Source: Trichobilharzia szidati
Lineage: Eukaryota > Platyhelminthes > Trematoda > Strigeidida > Schistosomatidae
NCBI GenBank assembly: GCA_944472155.2
Contig: OX235279.1
Location: 175,377,868-175,441,867, forward strand
Length of the DNA: 64,000 bases
Direction: 5' to 3'
Part shown: one piece after another, positions 1-11,470 of the stretch
How positions within the stretch are numbered: the stretch's first letter is position 1
Layout: every line of letters starts with the position of its first letter
Made by a program: the position numbers and the translations under genes
Notes under the pieces: model-generated
What the model was told of the DNA's origin: nothing
Database searches by the model: none
Seen by the model: only the letters and a program-made list of their open reading frames with translations

Positions 1-95
1 GGAGCCAGTTGAAGACTCTAGCAGAGAACAGAACGCAATGGAGACGCACGGCTCTCTAGGAATTAAAGTAAACAATAATAAATAATAATAAATAT
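1..95 (+). mobile_element. RTE-B non-LTR retrotransposon, 3' end fragment
   Basis: The first 95 bases match the 3' end of the RTE-B copy at 53-56.6 kb (the 'ctctagcagagaac' block, the 'cgcaatggagacgca' block and a closing AAT-rich tail). The 'gctgaagccctatgttc' stretch found in other copies is missing, a small internal deletion. The element is cut by the window edge, so its 5' extent is unknown. No ORF of use remains. Confidence 0.8.
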
Positions 96-653
96 ATATA
101 TACCCCCACAGATTCAGCTACCTTTAAGCACACTAACTGCTGAGTTATGAATCACTCCTTGTATCTGACAAGTGAATTTCGAAAAGACACGCGACTACCA
201 GCCTTTAGTGTCTTTTCCTAATTCAGTTATATTATTATTCCCTTCGGTCTCAAGTAAAACATAGCGCTTAAACAGCACATCTCCTTTTCTTCTGGTTTTA
301 TGTGGTCCTGTTTAAATGGCCCTACAACTGACCATCATCTCTTATCTTGAACTGAAGTTCTGTTCATCATTTCCTATTCTTATTCCACACGAGCGCTGCC
401 CTGAAGTGTGACGTTATCCAGTGGTCTCCTGAGTGTGTATCCAGTACATCTCCATTCTCTTTGGGATATTTGTTGAACAATACGTTTTTGTGATTGGTCC
501 GTTCTCAGAGTTCCTTGTTGCTAATTTGTTTCGGGATATTCGATCTCTATAATATGGAGTCAGTGAAGGCAGCTGTTGATTATAGTCCACAGTAGCCTGT
601 TCGAAACACCTTTCGTGACGCGCTCGCCAATTTTCTGATCTACATAGACGAAG

Positions 654-1036
654 TTACTAACATTAATAAAAGTGTAGAACTTGGGCACTGTGATAAGATG
701 CAATTCCATATTAGATAAGTTTATTTTAAATATCATACAGTGATTCAGTATTAACAACTGGAAGGCAAGGTTTCGAGCATAAATCATTGCTGCTCTTAAT
801 CATATCAATTTTAGTCACACGGTTTCACAGTTTACCGGAGACACGGAAAGTGTCAACAAACAACAAAGTGAAGTTGAACAGACAGAAAGAAAAAAATATA
901 TAAGATAAACTGTGAAACCGTGTGACTAAAACTGATATCATGATGAGCAATAATTTATGCTCGAAACCTTGTCATCCAGTTGTTAATACTGAATCACTGT
1001 ATGATATTTAAGATAAACTTATCTAATATGGAAGTA
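654..1036. mobile_element. Palindromic PLE-2 terminal insertion inside an RTE
   Basis: Two arms of about 130 bases (roughly 702-835 and 906-1036) are inverted copies of one another around a loop of about 70 bases. Both carry the PLE-2 terminal signature ('ctaatatgga', 'ctcgaaac', 'catccagt') also seen near 35.4, 41.2, 41.8 and 61.0 kb. The insertion is flanked by direct 'actaacatta' (656-665 and again just after the right arm), with RTE sequence resuming on both sides. This fits a Penelope-type insertion with an inverted partial copy. Confidence 0.7.
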
Positions 1037-1315
1037 ACTAACATTAGTGTTGAAAATCCGACTTTCGTTCTTTATGCTCAGTGCAGCAGACTTCAAAACT
1101 GGTTTTAGAGAGATAAAGGTCCGCCTTGCATTTCTGATTCTCAACTGACATCGTCATCTATTCGGCGTGTCTGCAGTTGAAACGATGCAGTCTTGATACG
1201 TGAAGGAAGTGATGTCTTCAAGATTTATTCTGTCGAAAGTGATTGGTGCTGATTGTCGTTGATGTTTTTCTTTTGCCAACTTGTCGGTTGTAACCTGTAA
1301 GTCATCAAGTTTTTT

Positions 1316-1505
1316 TGGACATTAGACGCAAATATAAACGAAGTCAGAAAGTTTTTTGAGTACTTTGATATGATTATTAGCAATAAAGTGTGCTGGAAAC
1401 GTCATCAGTAAATATTACTGTATAACACCACCGTGAGACTTAATCAAAATAAATTTTATCCATAATGGATTTATACTATATCACAGTGCCCAAGTTCTAT
1501 CTATC
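1316..1505 (+). mobile_element. PLE-2 terminal-repeat fragment
   Basis: Contains 'gctggaaacgtcatc', 'aaaataaattttatcc' and 'cacagtgcccaag', matching the PLE-2 termini at 35.4, 41.7-41.95 and 44.1-44.2 kb. It sits between two parts of the same RTE copy, so it is a second insertion into that RTE. Its exact ends are uncertain. Confidence 0.55.
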
Positions 1506-2000
1506 TATCAATTAGAACCAAATAATCTGCAAATCCAGGTCTTCTGGAGTCTTCTTATCGGTGTTCCAGAGTATTGTTGTCTCCTCGCTCCTCACTTACT
1601 CTCTGACGCATAATCCAGTCCACCAAAATTAGGAATGGCATCGGCGATAATGGACAGACAGCCTTGCCTTACTCCTGTATTCACTCCATAGGCTTCACCG
1701 GGTTTTCCAATGTGAATAATTTCACATGTGGTATTGTCATTGAATGAGGCTGATAAATATTTGGGGTACTCCATAGTTTTTAGACTATTTCCAAACTACG
1801 TCATAGTCAACGCCGTTGAAATTCTTTTCAAAATCGATGAGACTGAGGTAGAAATTCGACCGCCAGTGATGATGCATAGAGTTGCAGTTGAATCCGCACA
1901 TGATATGCCTTTCCTGAATCCAGTCAGCTTGTCCCGGGTTGACAGAGTTCTGTATCCAGTGCATCCTTTATTCTCTACAGGATGACAAGACTCACGCCGT

Positions 2001-3334
2001 ATAGTCAGCCACTTAGTCTTTTGACTCATTAGTCTACACTTCGATGAGTTAACTGGTTAAACTTCCTTGTCCTGAGGACAACTGGAACCTGTATTTCCAC
2101 TTGCAATCCACAAACATTCATAAATATGAACTCTCTTATAATAATTACTGTGTTATAACAATATTCACCCTTTTTTCTGAGGCACAAACCGAGTAGAGCC
2201 AGAGATGAGGATCTAATTGAAAAGTAAATATTTCTTCGCTCAATCTTTCTGTTTTCTAAACCGTTTATCCTCAGTTTCGCTTACTTCTTTTTATTTCTGC
2301 TGCACAGCCATCGACCGTCTGTCAATTTGTGAATTATTTTCATCTATAAACCTATCTATTTCAGTAGAAGTTCCGAACTTGTCCTCTTATACAATGATCT
2401 CACAACTTAAAAAGAAACATAGTATTCTGTCAGTGTGTACAATTTACTTCAGTATGCAGATAAAGTGATTCAAAATGACCACTAATCATATATTACCATC
2501 AAAGATGCTGTTTTCAGGCTGTTTTAAATGAAACACATGCAAAACAAGCAATTGGAAACTCATCGCATTACGTTGAAAACAAACATTATTAACTTTGGAG
2601 AAGACATAAGAATTCTGCTCAGGTCTAAATTCCAAATTACAACAGGAAGTTGTTATCAATTTTTATACTCCAATCGCCTCATGATTAATTCATTTTGACT
2701 TCATGTTACTGTTTCTTTCGCATGTGTAACTTGTCACTAAATCTACCTCTGATAAAATCATGACAGGTGGAGTCCAGCAGTTCGAGTAGATATCTGTGAA
2801 AGTAGGCACTCATTACAATAGGTTATACAAGCATATCTGTTGCATAACTCCTACAAAATACGAAAAAAAAATTCGACCATTAGGACAAATTTACATGCAT
2901 AATTTATGCATACTCTAAAATTTTACGTAGATCGTTAATTTTTAAATACTTCTCCTATGTCTTTATTAGTAGGATTCCGTCTTCTTGAACTATAGCTGGA
3001 GGAAACTAAAACATACTGTGAAACAAGTTTCATTTTATCGATTACTTACCGGCATACTAAACAATTAGCGTATTTATAGACAACAACATCATGCTACATT
3101 GATTGCTTAGCATTCTCTATGGAAATGAAAGACTGAACGAATATGAGTATTTCCTGGTGTAACTAGCGTTTTACCACTGAAAATGGACAAAATAAGTAGC
3201 TGCAAACGTTTAACGTGTGAATGGGCTTTAAATAAATGATACAGGTGTTCGTTGAAGTCACAGTGGACTACTAATACTTATAATAGAACTATCCAAAAAC
3301 CATTTAGAAGAAACCTGTATATGTCAGTCTGCTA
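2001..3334. other. No gene seen (AT-rich spacer)
   Basis: About 1.3 kb of AT-rich sequence. The only open frame of note (2217-2468, 83 codons) has no motif I recognise and looks like chance. No element signature from the rest of the window was found here. Confidence 0.5.
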
Positions 3335-4556
3335 TTCATCATCGAACAAAGCATGGAATGGCAGTTAAACCTCTACCTCAACCTGAAAGACTCTGAGTAG
3401 GACTTCGACAGCGTTGACCGCGAAGTAATCTGGAAACTGCTCGAGTACTACGCCGTACCCCAAATATTCATCAACCTAACTGAACAGCTGTACGACAAAG
3501 GCACATGTCAAGTGATCCACAACGGAAAACTCAGCGAGGCGTTTCGAGTGAACACAGGAGTCAGACAAGGGTGCTTATTATCACCAATGATATTCCTAAT
3601 TGTGATGGACTGGATTATGCGTCAGATAGTGGGAAACGAGAAGACAGGGATATCCTGGACCGACATGAAGAACCTAGATAACCTTGATTTCGCGGATGAT
3701 TTATGTTTGATGTCACACAAAATCGAAGACTTACAAGCGAAAACCAACAAACTGGTCGAAGAAGCAGCCAGAGAAGACAGGACTCCAGGTGAACATAGAC
3801 AAGACGGAGGTTATGAAAATAACCAACTAGTGACAACAACAGCAGCATCAGCAACATCCAGCGCCAATCACCATCAACGGGAGGCATGTGAAAGAGGTTA
3901 CTTCATTCACTTATCTAGGTAGGGAGCATTGTCTCAACTATAGGAGGAACGGACGAGGATGTCAAATCGAGAATCGAGAAGGCGAGAAACACATTCATCA
4001 ACCTGAAACCAATCTGGAAATCTTCGTCACTCAGCCTGCATCAATAACAAAGTGATTCGGATTTTCGATACAAACGTCAAGTCGGTCAGTTCTTCTATAC
4101 GGATGGATCAGAAACTTGGCCAGTGTGTCACAAAGAATATTTCCAACAGCCTGTTGCAGACCTTTATCAACAACTGTCTTCTTCTTCGCTGTATACTGAA
4201 GATCAGATGGCCGGAAAGAATCATTAACAAGAAACTGTGGGAACAAAAAAAAACAAGAACCAATCACCCAACAAATATGCAGGAGAAAGTGAAGATGGAT
4301 TGGACACTCGCTGAGGAGGCTGTTGGGTGACATCGCGCGTCAGGCCATCACTCGAGTGGAAACCGAAAGCGAATTGGCGAGTGGGACGTCCAAGTGTGTG
4401 TGACATGGAGGAGATTGTGTGAAGAGGAGTTGAAACAGTATGGAATAACATGGATGGATGTAAAAAGTACAGCCTAAGACAAAAGCAAGTGGAGACGTGC
4501 ATTTGAAGCCCTATGTTCCACTAGGAACCCAGGGGACAATCATAATAATAATAATT
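3335..4556 (+). mobile_element. RTE-A retrotransposon, 5'-truncated copy
   Basis: Starts inside the RT domain ('IEQSMEWQLNLYLN') and runs to the 3' end 'aggaacccaggggaca' plus an AAT-type tail at about 4555. RT motif [11 protein letters not shown] is intact and the catalytic FADD reads NLDNLDFADDLCLMSH (about 3670-3710). Motif A is broken by a stop (DSE-stop-DFDSVDR near 3395). A +4 frameshift follows at about 3770-3785 (the 'VEEAAREDRTP' reading); the full-length RTE-A at 45.2-48.4 kb has the same frameshift. Further frameshifts spread the C-terminal region over several frames. 5' truncation is typical of non-LTR insertion. Confidence 0.85.
3512..3922 (+). pseudogene. RTE-A reverse transcriptase fragment (motifs B and FADD)
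   Basis: A 136-codon open stretch covering the palm of an RTE-type reverse transcriptase. It contains [21 protein letters not shown] and the catalytic FADD. It lacks the N-terminal endonuclease and motif A, and its last 40 codons are out of the ancestral frame after the +4 insertion. The family's enzyme nicks target DNA and primes reverse transcription from the nick. This fragment cannot do so alone. Confidence 0.8.
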
Positions 4557-5055
4557 CAAAGGAGATGGCATACAAGAGGTAGTTAAACGAGGACTTGATA
4601 AAACTATGAGAACACATAACGCTGCGAAGCTTGTATTCCTTAACACTAATATGCGGTTGCTTCAGTAATCTGGAGAAATATCGTTTTTTAGTCCTCGAGA
4701 CTTTCAAATCATTTTAAGCGTTTAGTGAAAGTAATTACATATGTCGTGTGAGAAGACGATTGTCTACTCACATGATGGAGTATTTGTCCAATTAGTTAGA
4801 AAAGTGTTAAAGTCGAGGTACCAAAATCTTTAATAACAAAGCACCTTGTAGACTGCACACATAAAATTCGATAGCTATCAAGTCATTCTCTGTTGTTGGT
4901 AGACAGAAAAACAGGAAGATGCTTGTATTTGCGGTGGGTTGTGCGATTTGAATTCATAAGCCCGGTCTATGTATAAAGAAGCAGTTGGTGGTCACTCTGA
5001 GTCTATTATGCCTATAACTTTTAAATCACAGAATTTGCTCATTAGGTTAGCGAAA
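4557..5055. other. No gene seen
   Basis: About 500 bases between the RTE-A tail and a minus-strand PLE fragment. Contains a few short AT-rich runs and no recognisable coding or element signature. Confidence 0.4.
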
Positions 5056-5500
5056 AGATTAAAAAGACGGTTGCAGAGAAGATTAATCTTCTTTTCGGTG
5101 GCGTTATTAACTAGACCGAATATATAGTAAATGGTTAGGAAGATTCCAGAACTATTTCCGGCTGAGGATCAGTTTAGTAAAATTACAAATACGGACTAAA
5201 GTCATATTAATAACAAAATAAAAAAGAAGTTTGGATAAGAAAAGTTATAGAATAATCACTATTGAGCCAATTGACTTTTCATGATGGCTATAGTAGACAT
5301 AAAGGTTGGGCGTCCGCCTTTTCAGTTCATAACGTTTGCTTAAATGTTTGGATTATTAGTGATTCAGCTAAGCCCATCTGCACTGATTTCACTCCTTTTT
5401 GGAGGTTTGATCAGATCTTGTCGAGGACTTCGAAGGATTTTTTAAATGGAGTTGAGTGTTCTGAGTTCAGCAGCCGAATTACATAAACACTGGCTTCCTT
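5056..5500 (-). mobile_element. Penelope-like element fragment: endonuclease C-terminus and terminal repeat
   Basis: On the minus strand, 5490 to about 5260 gives a decayed C-terminal part of the GIY-YIG domain region (the stretch found elsewhere as 'LLHIAEALAI...KPDLCIQK'). The PLE terminal block follows at about 5230-5060, with 'aaaaagac', 'ttgca', 'cttcttttcg' and 'aactatttccggc', as in the copy at 9.06-9.2 kb. Stops and small indels are frequent. Confidence 0.65.
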
Positions 5501-6002
5501 CCTTTGCTAGCCAGGCAGGATAATGCTCCGGAGAGCATTTTACAAGCGGACACATAGTACCGTCAATGTAATCAGCTAAAGAAGGGCAACTGATCTGATA
5601 TATGTGTGTTATTATTTTTATTTAAAACTATCTATTGTTCATACCGCAATCTTAAATCATTTCATTTTTATTATTATTCAGTCTGCGATTCCCGACATTT
5701 TCAACTTCTTTCTCCGATAAATAATTGTTTACTTAAGTAATGGAACGGAACCTTAATCCATTGTAATCTTGATTTTCAGTTTATCATACCAATTTCGCCT
5801 TATTCATTTTTTCATGAGTGACACTTTGTGCTTTATGGATTTATCAGTCATATATCTCCCAATGTATTTCTGAATTCAGCTGAAGAATTCTACCGAAATT
5901 CAATGAATGCATTAAATTCTGCCTTATTAACAATCATTGCTTTTGTTTTGAAACTCGTATCGGTAAATGAATGATTTTGTTGACCTGTACCAGTTATTAT
6001 CA
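5501..6002. other. No gene seen
   Basis: AT-rich spacer between a PLE fragment and an RTE 3' end. Nothing supportable was found. Confidence 0.4.
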
Positions 6003-6782
6003 TTATTGTTTCCTTTAATTCCTACAGGAACATAGAGCTTCAACCCCACGTCTCCATTGCGTTCGGTTCTCTGCTAGAATCTTCACCTGGCTCCAAGTCT
6101 GCCCACACGCTTTCATCTCCTCTTTACATGACCTCCTTCAAGTCACCCTCACGCTGACGACCAACTCGCCACTTCCCTTTCGGGTTCCACTCGAGCAATG
6201 GCTTGTCTAGTGATGTCACTTGCTGGTTTCCTCAGAGTGTGGCCAATCCATCTCCATTTCTTCGTGCCTATTTGTTTCACAATCGGTTCCTGGTTGGTTC
6301 GCTCATTGCCAGAGATCTCTGTTGCTGATCTTTTCTGGCCGGCCATCTGATATTGAGTATTGAGCGAAGACAACTAGCTGTTAATGAAGGTCTGTAGTTT
6401 GTTTAAGATGCTCTTTATGACGCGCTGGCCAAGTCTCTGATCCGCATGGTGAGTAGCACTGAATTCACATTGGAGTTGAAAATCCGGATCTTATTTCTGA
6501 TGCTGAGTGCTGTTGACTTCCACACAAAAACCTTGTCTTGCTTTTCCGATTCTTGCTTTGATATCCTTGTCAGTTCCGTCTACCTGTAGTTGAAACGATG
6601 GTTCCCATGTAAGTAGGTGAGTGAGTAAAGTAGGTTGTTTCTTACAGGTTCCTCTCATTTATGCTGATCGTTGTCTGTCGTTGTTGCTGTTGTTGGTGTT
6701 GGCCAGGAATCTTCATCACCTCTGTTTTCTCTTTGTTCACCTGAAGTCCTATCTTTGATGCTTCTTCTGCCAAAACATTGCT
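6003..6782 (-). mobile_element. RTE-B retrotransposon, 3' half fragment
   Basis: Minus-strand copy whose 3' tail (inverted AAT-type, then 'cctttaattcctacagg') is at 6003-6030 and which reads upstream to about 6782. Translation of 6149-6373 gives [20 protein letters not shown] and [13 protein letters not shown], the conserved RTE C-terminal region after the RT. Like the copy at 53-56.6 kb it carries the extra 'caat' just before the GERTNQ codons. It is 5'-truncated and lacks the RT catalytic motif. Confidence 0.8.
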
Positions 6783-7144
6783 ATAAAATGTTTCACATAA
6801 GTATGCAAGTGTCAAGCTTCGTATATTTATTTAGCATTTAATAAGGTCAGTCGAACAAAATTGCTGAAATACACATTTATTTAATGAGATTAGATCCTGT
6901 GTATTCAGAATTTTATTTAGAACAAACCTTGAAATAAATGCATTCTAGGAGACTACTTAGTTTTTAAAATTACCTGGATATTTACTTTCTTTCGAAGGTT
7001 CGTTCCGTTGGTGCATTTATTGTGATTTTTGATGATTTTGCTTTCTTCCAAAAGGTATTTACCTTGTAAAACCATCAAAGAAGGGCAACTTACGCCAAAC
7101 TTTCCGAGAACTAACGTGGAATAATGCTCTTGTTCACCCATGCC
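6783..7144. other. No gene seen
   Basis: About 360 bases between two RTE fragments. An open frame at 6953-7168 (minus, 71 codons) shows no family motif. Confidence 0.4.
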
Positions 7145-8512
7145 AAATAAAATACTGAGTCGCGCCATCCTGAAGAGAATAAAGGATGCACTCGATACAG
7201 AACTCCGAGCTTCCTACCGAGACAAGCTAGACGGATTGAGGGAAGACAAATCATGTGTTGATTGATTTGCAACTCTACGCATCATTGCCATCATCAAACA
7301 AAGCATAGAATGGCAGTAAAACCTCTCTATACTTTGAATTCACCGAATTCGGAAAGGCCTTCTGCGGACAATGTTGACTGAGAAGTAATTTGGAAACTAA
7401 TTCAACAGTATGCAGTGCACCAAATCTTTTTCAGCCTCATTCAACAGTTGGCTATATGACAATGACGCGTGCCAATTGATCGACAATGGAAAACTCAGTC
7501 AGGCGTTCGAAGTGAATACAGGAGTAAGACAAGGCTGGCTAACTGCCTATTATCACCGATAATATTCCTAACTGTGGTGGACTGGATTATGCATCAGACT
7601 ATGAGTGTGGAGTGAGGAGACAGGAAAACCCTGGACCACCGATAAGAAAAATCCAGAAGATCTGGATTTCGCAGATGATTGGGCTAATGTCACACAAACT
7701 CGAAGACTTACAGGTGAAAACAAAAAACTAGCAGAAGAGGCTGGTTGGCAGCAAAGACAGGACTGCAGGTGAACATAGAGAAGACAGGGGCGAGTTAGAT
7801 AAACAACCAATCGACAGGAACAACAACAACTAGCACCAGTCACCATCAACCAACGGAAGAGATTTAACAGAGGTTACCTCCTTCACTTATCTAGAAATCA
7901 TCGTTTGAACTACAGGCAGCATGGATAAGGATGTCAAAGCCAGCCAGCCAGAATCGGAAAAGCAAGAAATCAACCTGGAAATCGTCTGCAATAACTAAGC
8001 AGAAGTAACAAGATTCTCATTTTTAACACCAGTGCGAAGTCGGTCCTTCTAAAAGTGTCAGAAACATGGCCAGCATTTCACGAAAAGGATTTCCGATAGC
8101 CAGTTACAGACTTTCAGCAACGGCTGTCTTCGTTGATTGCATTACTGAAGATCAAATGGCCAGCTGGCTGGCCAGGAAGAATTGACAACCATGAACTCTA
8201 GCTGGGAACAAACCAACAGGCAAGATCCGATTGCTCAATAAATACGTAGGAGAAAATGGAGATGGAAGGGGCATACTTTGAGGAGACTATCGAATGACAT
8301 GGCGCGCAATACAGGCCATAGCTCGAATGGATTCCAAATGAGAAGCAACGAGTTAGTCTTCGGCGTGAGGATCACATGGATGAGATCATCTGAGGAGCAG
8401 GAGATGAGAGATTTTGGGCGATCAAGAAGCCATATGAAGAGGGTAGCAGAAAAAAGGACGAAATGGAGATGTGTTTCTTTCGGAACACAAGGGAATAATA
8501 ATAATATTGTAA
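7145..8512 (+). mobile_element. Old, degenerate RTE retrotransposon copy
   Basis: Begins at the RT segment equal to '[20 protein letters not shown]' and ends at 'ggaacacaagggaataat' near 8510. Recognisable pieces are DKSCVD, NTGVRQG (about 7510) and the region around the catalytic motif (7650-7690, 'gcagatgattgggcta', now frameshifted). Many stops and indels of 1-10 bases show that it is older than the A and B copies. Apparent minus-strand open frames across it are shadows. Confidence 0.75.
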
Positions 8513-9025
8513 ATCGCATTATCTTTTCACACGTTTTATTAGTTCACCAAAGCGGAAAAATGTCGCATAAAGCTAAAGGTTATTCATCATAACTGACAAA
8601 CTGTGATTTTATTTTTACTGTGCTTGCTTGTTCACTAGTGCTGATGAATAAGATAATAAAATCTCTTTCTAAATGTCATCAGAAGTTATCTCACTGACAT
8701 GTGTACAAAACTACGTACACACACAGAAATAGGATTAGTCAGTTACTGAAGGATGAGTGCGGTTATATGTGTATATATTATTTTTTTCGCTATTTTTGAC
8801 GCTGATTAACTTCATATGACATTTAAATTTCGATCAGTGTTGAGTGTCAGCTAAAATGACATATAAACTTAGTTGTTCAAGGTGTTAATACGATTCGCAG
8901 AAAAACGACACCAATGGACTAATGCTTCTCACGTTTGCCTCTGTTGTACTTATTGACACATATCACAGTTACACAGATTTACAGGTTGCTTGTATGCCTT
9001 ATTCGTATTAGCTACAGGACAAAAC
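8513..9025. other. No gene seen
   Basis: About 500 bases of AT-rich sequence between the RTE tail and the left target-site copy of the palindromic PLE. No recognisable element. Confidence 0.4.
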
Positions 9026-10370
9026 AATCCCACACTATACACATTTGATCATAGGAATTAAAAAAGACAGTTGCAACGAAGAAAATTTTCTTTTCGACGA
9101 AGTCATCATCTAGGCTGTACATTCGTGTATTTATAACAAATGGATGGGAAAGTTCCAGAATAATTTCCGGTTAGGGGTCAAATTGGTAAAAATTACAGTT
9201 AGGAATTAGAATGCCATAATAAACAGGGGGGAAGAATAAAGCTCAGACAAAGTAGCATCATAATCACTGAGACAATTGACATATTGTGCAATTGGGGGTC
9301 AGAAATGTAGAAATAACAACAATAGACAGGATGTTTGGATAAAAAACTAATGTGATGAATAATTGTTTATGCAATCAGGGATTAAATATGTAGAAATAGT
9401 AAAATGACAAAAATAAACAGGAAGTGTGGATATGAAAATATGTTAGTGTATACAGGGATTAAGAAAAACTTAAAATAACATGAATAAACAGGAAGTTTAG
9501 ATAGGAAAGGCAATGGGAGGGGCATTACTAAAAGAATTACCTGTTTATGATGGCCATGGCGGGGACAGGGGTTGGACGTATTTCTTTTGGATACAAAGAG
9601 TGGGTTTGAGTTTTTGGATAGCTAACGCCAAAAAACGTGTATACAGTTCAGTGACAGAACATCTGGTCAACTCAGGACATTCAGCGCCTTTCAAAAAATC
9701 CTTCAAAGTAATATACAAGATTCAATCAAACCTATCAAAGGGAGTAAAATCAAGACATCTGGGCATAGCTGAGGCGCTAGCTATCCAAAAGCTCAAACCC
9801 ACGCTATCCAAAAGAAATACGTCCAAACCTTGTCCCTGCTATGGCCATCATAAACAGGTAATTCTTTCGGTAATGACCATCCCATCGCCTTTCTTATCCA
9901 AACTTCCTGTTTATTTATGTTATTTTTAAGTTTTTTCTTAAGCCCTATTTACACTGCCATATTTTCATATCCGAACTTCCTGTCTATTTTGTCATTTCCT
10001 ATTTCTACATATTTAATCTCTGATTGCATAAAAGACTATTCGTCACATTATGTATAATCGCACTAGATATTTTATCCAAACATCCTGTCTATTTTGTTAT
10101 TTCTGCATTTCCAGCCCCTAATTGCGAAATATGTAAATCTTCCTAATAATTATGGTGCTACTTTGTTTTAGTTTTATCCGTATCCCTGTTTATTATGGCA
10201 TTCTAATTCCTAACTGTAATTTTTACCAATTTGACCCCTAACCGGAAATTATTCTGGAACTTTCCCATCCATTTGTTATAAATACACGAATGTACAGCCT
10301 AGATGATGACTTCGTCGAAAAGAGAATTTTCTCCGTTGCAACTGTCTTTTTATTCCCTAATCCCACACTA
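9026..10370. mobile_element. Palindromic Penelope-like element flanked by a 12-bp target duplication
   Basis: The 12-mer 'aatcccacacta' occurs at 9026-9037 and at 10359-10370. Between them lies a large imperfect inverted repeat. The left arm (about 9050-9628) is the PLE terminal region plus endonuclease 3' end on the minus strand; the right arm (about 9775-10357) is the same region on the plus strand. The centre (9628-9775) encodes part of the GIY-YIG region. Each arm holds 'tgtacagcctagatgatga' followed by 'cgaaaag', a degenerate hammerhead-like block. Penelope elements are known to insert with an inverted, truncated copy attached; this matches that arrangement. Confidence 0.8.
9513..9929 (+). 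pseudogene. PLE GIY-YIG endonuclease C-terminal fragment
   Basis: An open frame of 138 codons. Its middle part (about 9625-9835) reads VTEHLVNSGHSAPFKKSFKV and LGIAEALAIQKLKP, the C-terminal half of the PLE endonuclease region. The first 38 codons come from the inverted arm read backwards and the last 30 from non-coding terminal sequence, so the apparent start is an artefact of the palindrome. The GIY and YIG motifs themselves are missing and no RT is attached. Confidence 0.7.
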
Positions 10371-11099
10371 GTTTTGCGTAGGCAAATTTAAAGTAAATTC
10401 ATATACTGCTGATTGACTGGGATGAGTAGGTGTGTAGCACACACATCGACCAGTAGTAGTGTTAGCTAGTCACACTGAAGTTGTCTAAACACCGGATAGG
10501 CCTTTTTCCCTATTTAAAGCTGAGCTTACTATGTCTGAATGAGCTTAAAAGGCTGAATCAGTTCTACCCTACCCGACCTCTGACTAGCAACTTCAGTGGA
10601 CTTCGACAAGTTACTGCATAACTTTGCAAATTATTTCAACATAGTTTTCTTTTCAAATCAAGTAGTTTGAACTGGTTCTTTCTGTTTACTGGGTGTAACC
10701 GAGCACATCCATAATTAATTAATCCGCAAGCTAGCAAAATGGCCAAACGATAACTATTTAAATGAATAGGAACCATCGAATGTTCTGATATGCCACGGAA
10801 ACACACTTGTAAGACACCATAAATTGCATTCTGTGAAAATTCGCCTCACAGATAAAGACTATAATTTTTGCACTGATCGCGAAAAAATGCATAAATCAGA
10901 GGAGCATATTTGCGATTAAAGAGAAGATTTCAAAACTTTTTCCATACTTGTAGAAATTGTTTTCATGTAACATCATGAAGTTAGTTTTCGTGGAAACTTT
11001 CATTCAGTGATTCGATCGTTTTACTGAATGTTTATTGCAAAGACGAAATATTCGCTTACCACTCCCTGGGCCTAATAACTTCCCGACTAATTTGGCTCT

Positions 11100-11470
11100 T
11101 TGGAGTATTTTATCATGAGCTGACATCAGTTAGAGAACCATTGGAAAACCACCCGCGAATACTGGACAGCTTTTCCATCCTAGTTTGGAACTCCTCAGTA
11201 ACACACACCCACCGCATGAGTTCAAACTCAAGACCCTCTGGTCACAAGACAATTTCGTAGTTCAATAAGCTACGGGGGACCGATCCAATGGCAATTCCAT
11301 GAATCCCAACGCTTGCCGATTCACGACACTGCGCGACCACTTCTCAATGTCTTCTTCTATAACCTACTGCTTCACCTTCAACCTGCTGCACCCTATTGGT
11401 CAAGGTTTCCCGCTAAAACTGTAGATCAACTGATTTATAGCTAAAATACTTATTTAGCTCACGTTTACCT
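11100..11470 (-). repeat. SINE3-like tRNA-headed repeat in unit A
   Basis: Minus-strand copy of a repeat also at 14570, 26012, 34215, 36555 and 52335. Diagnostic pieces are 'gagctgacatcagttagaga', 'ggacagc', 'tagtttggaactcctcag' and a tRNA-like box region around 11220-11280 ('gagttcaaactcaagacc', with 'caataagctacggggga' as the inverted A box side). It lies at the same place in unit B, so it predates the duplication. Confidence 0.7.

Larger units (their letters stand above)
222..2000 (-). mobile_element. Degenerate RTE retrotransposon copy, interrupted twice by PLE-2 pieces
   Basis: Read on the minus strand, this is a decayed RTE. Its 3' tail lies at about 222-260 (inverted 'ttattattccc' end), the C-terminal and post-RT region at 260-660 and 1040-1312, and RT core sequence at 1510-2000. 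The 1592-1774 part still reads NDNTTCEIIHIGKPGEAYGV and GVRQGC (RT motif B region), but with many stops and gaps. The copy is split by a palindromic PLE-2 insertion (about 666-1035) and by a second PLE-2 terminal fragment (about 1316-1505). It is more diverged than the A and B subfamilies elsewhere in the window. No function is expected. Confidence 0.75.

Noticed and set aside
2217..2468. 83-codon plus-strand frame as a possible small gene
   Set aside because: Low-complexity, Ser/Phe-rich reading with no motif and no second copy; frames of this length are expected by chance in 64 kb.
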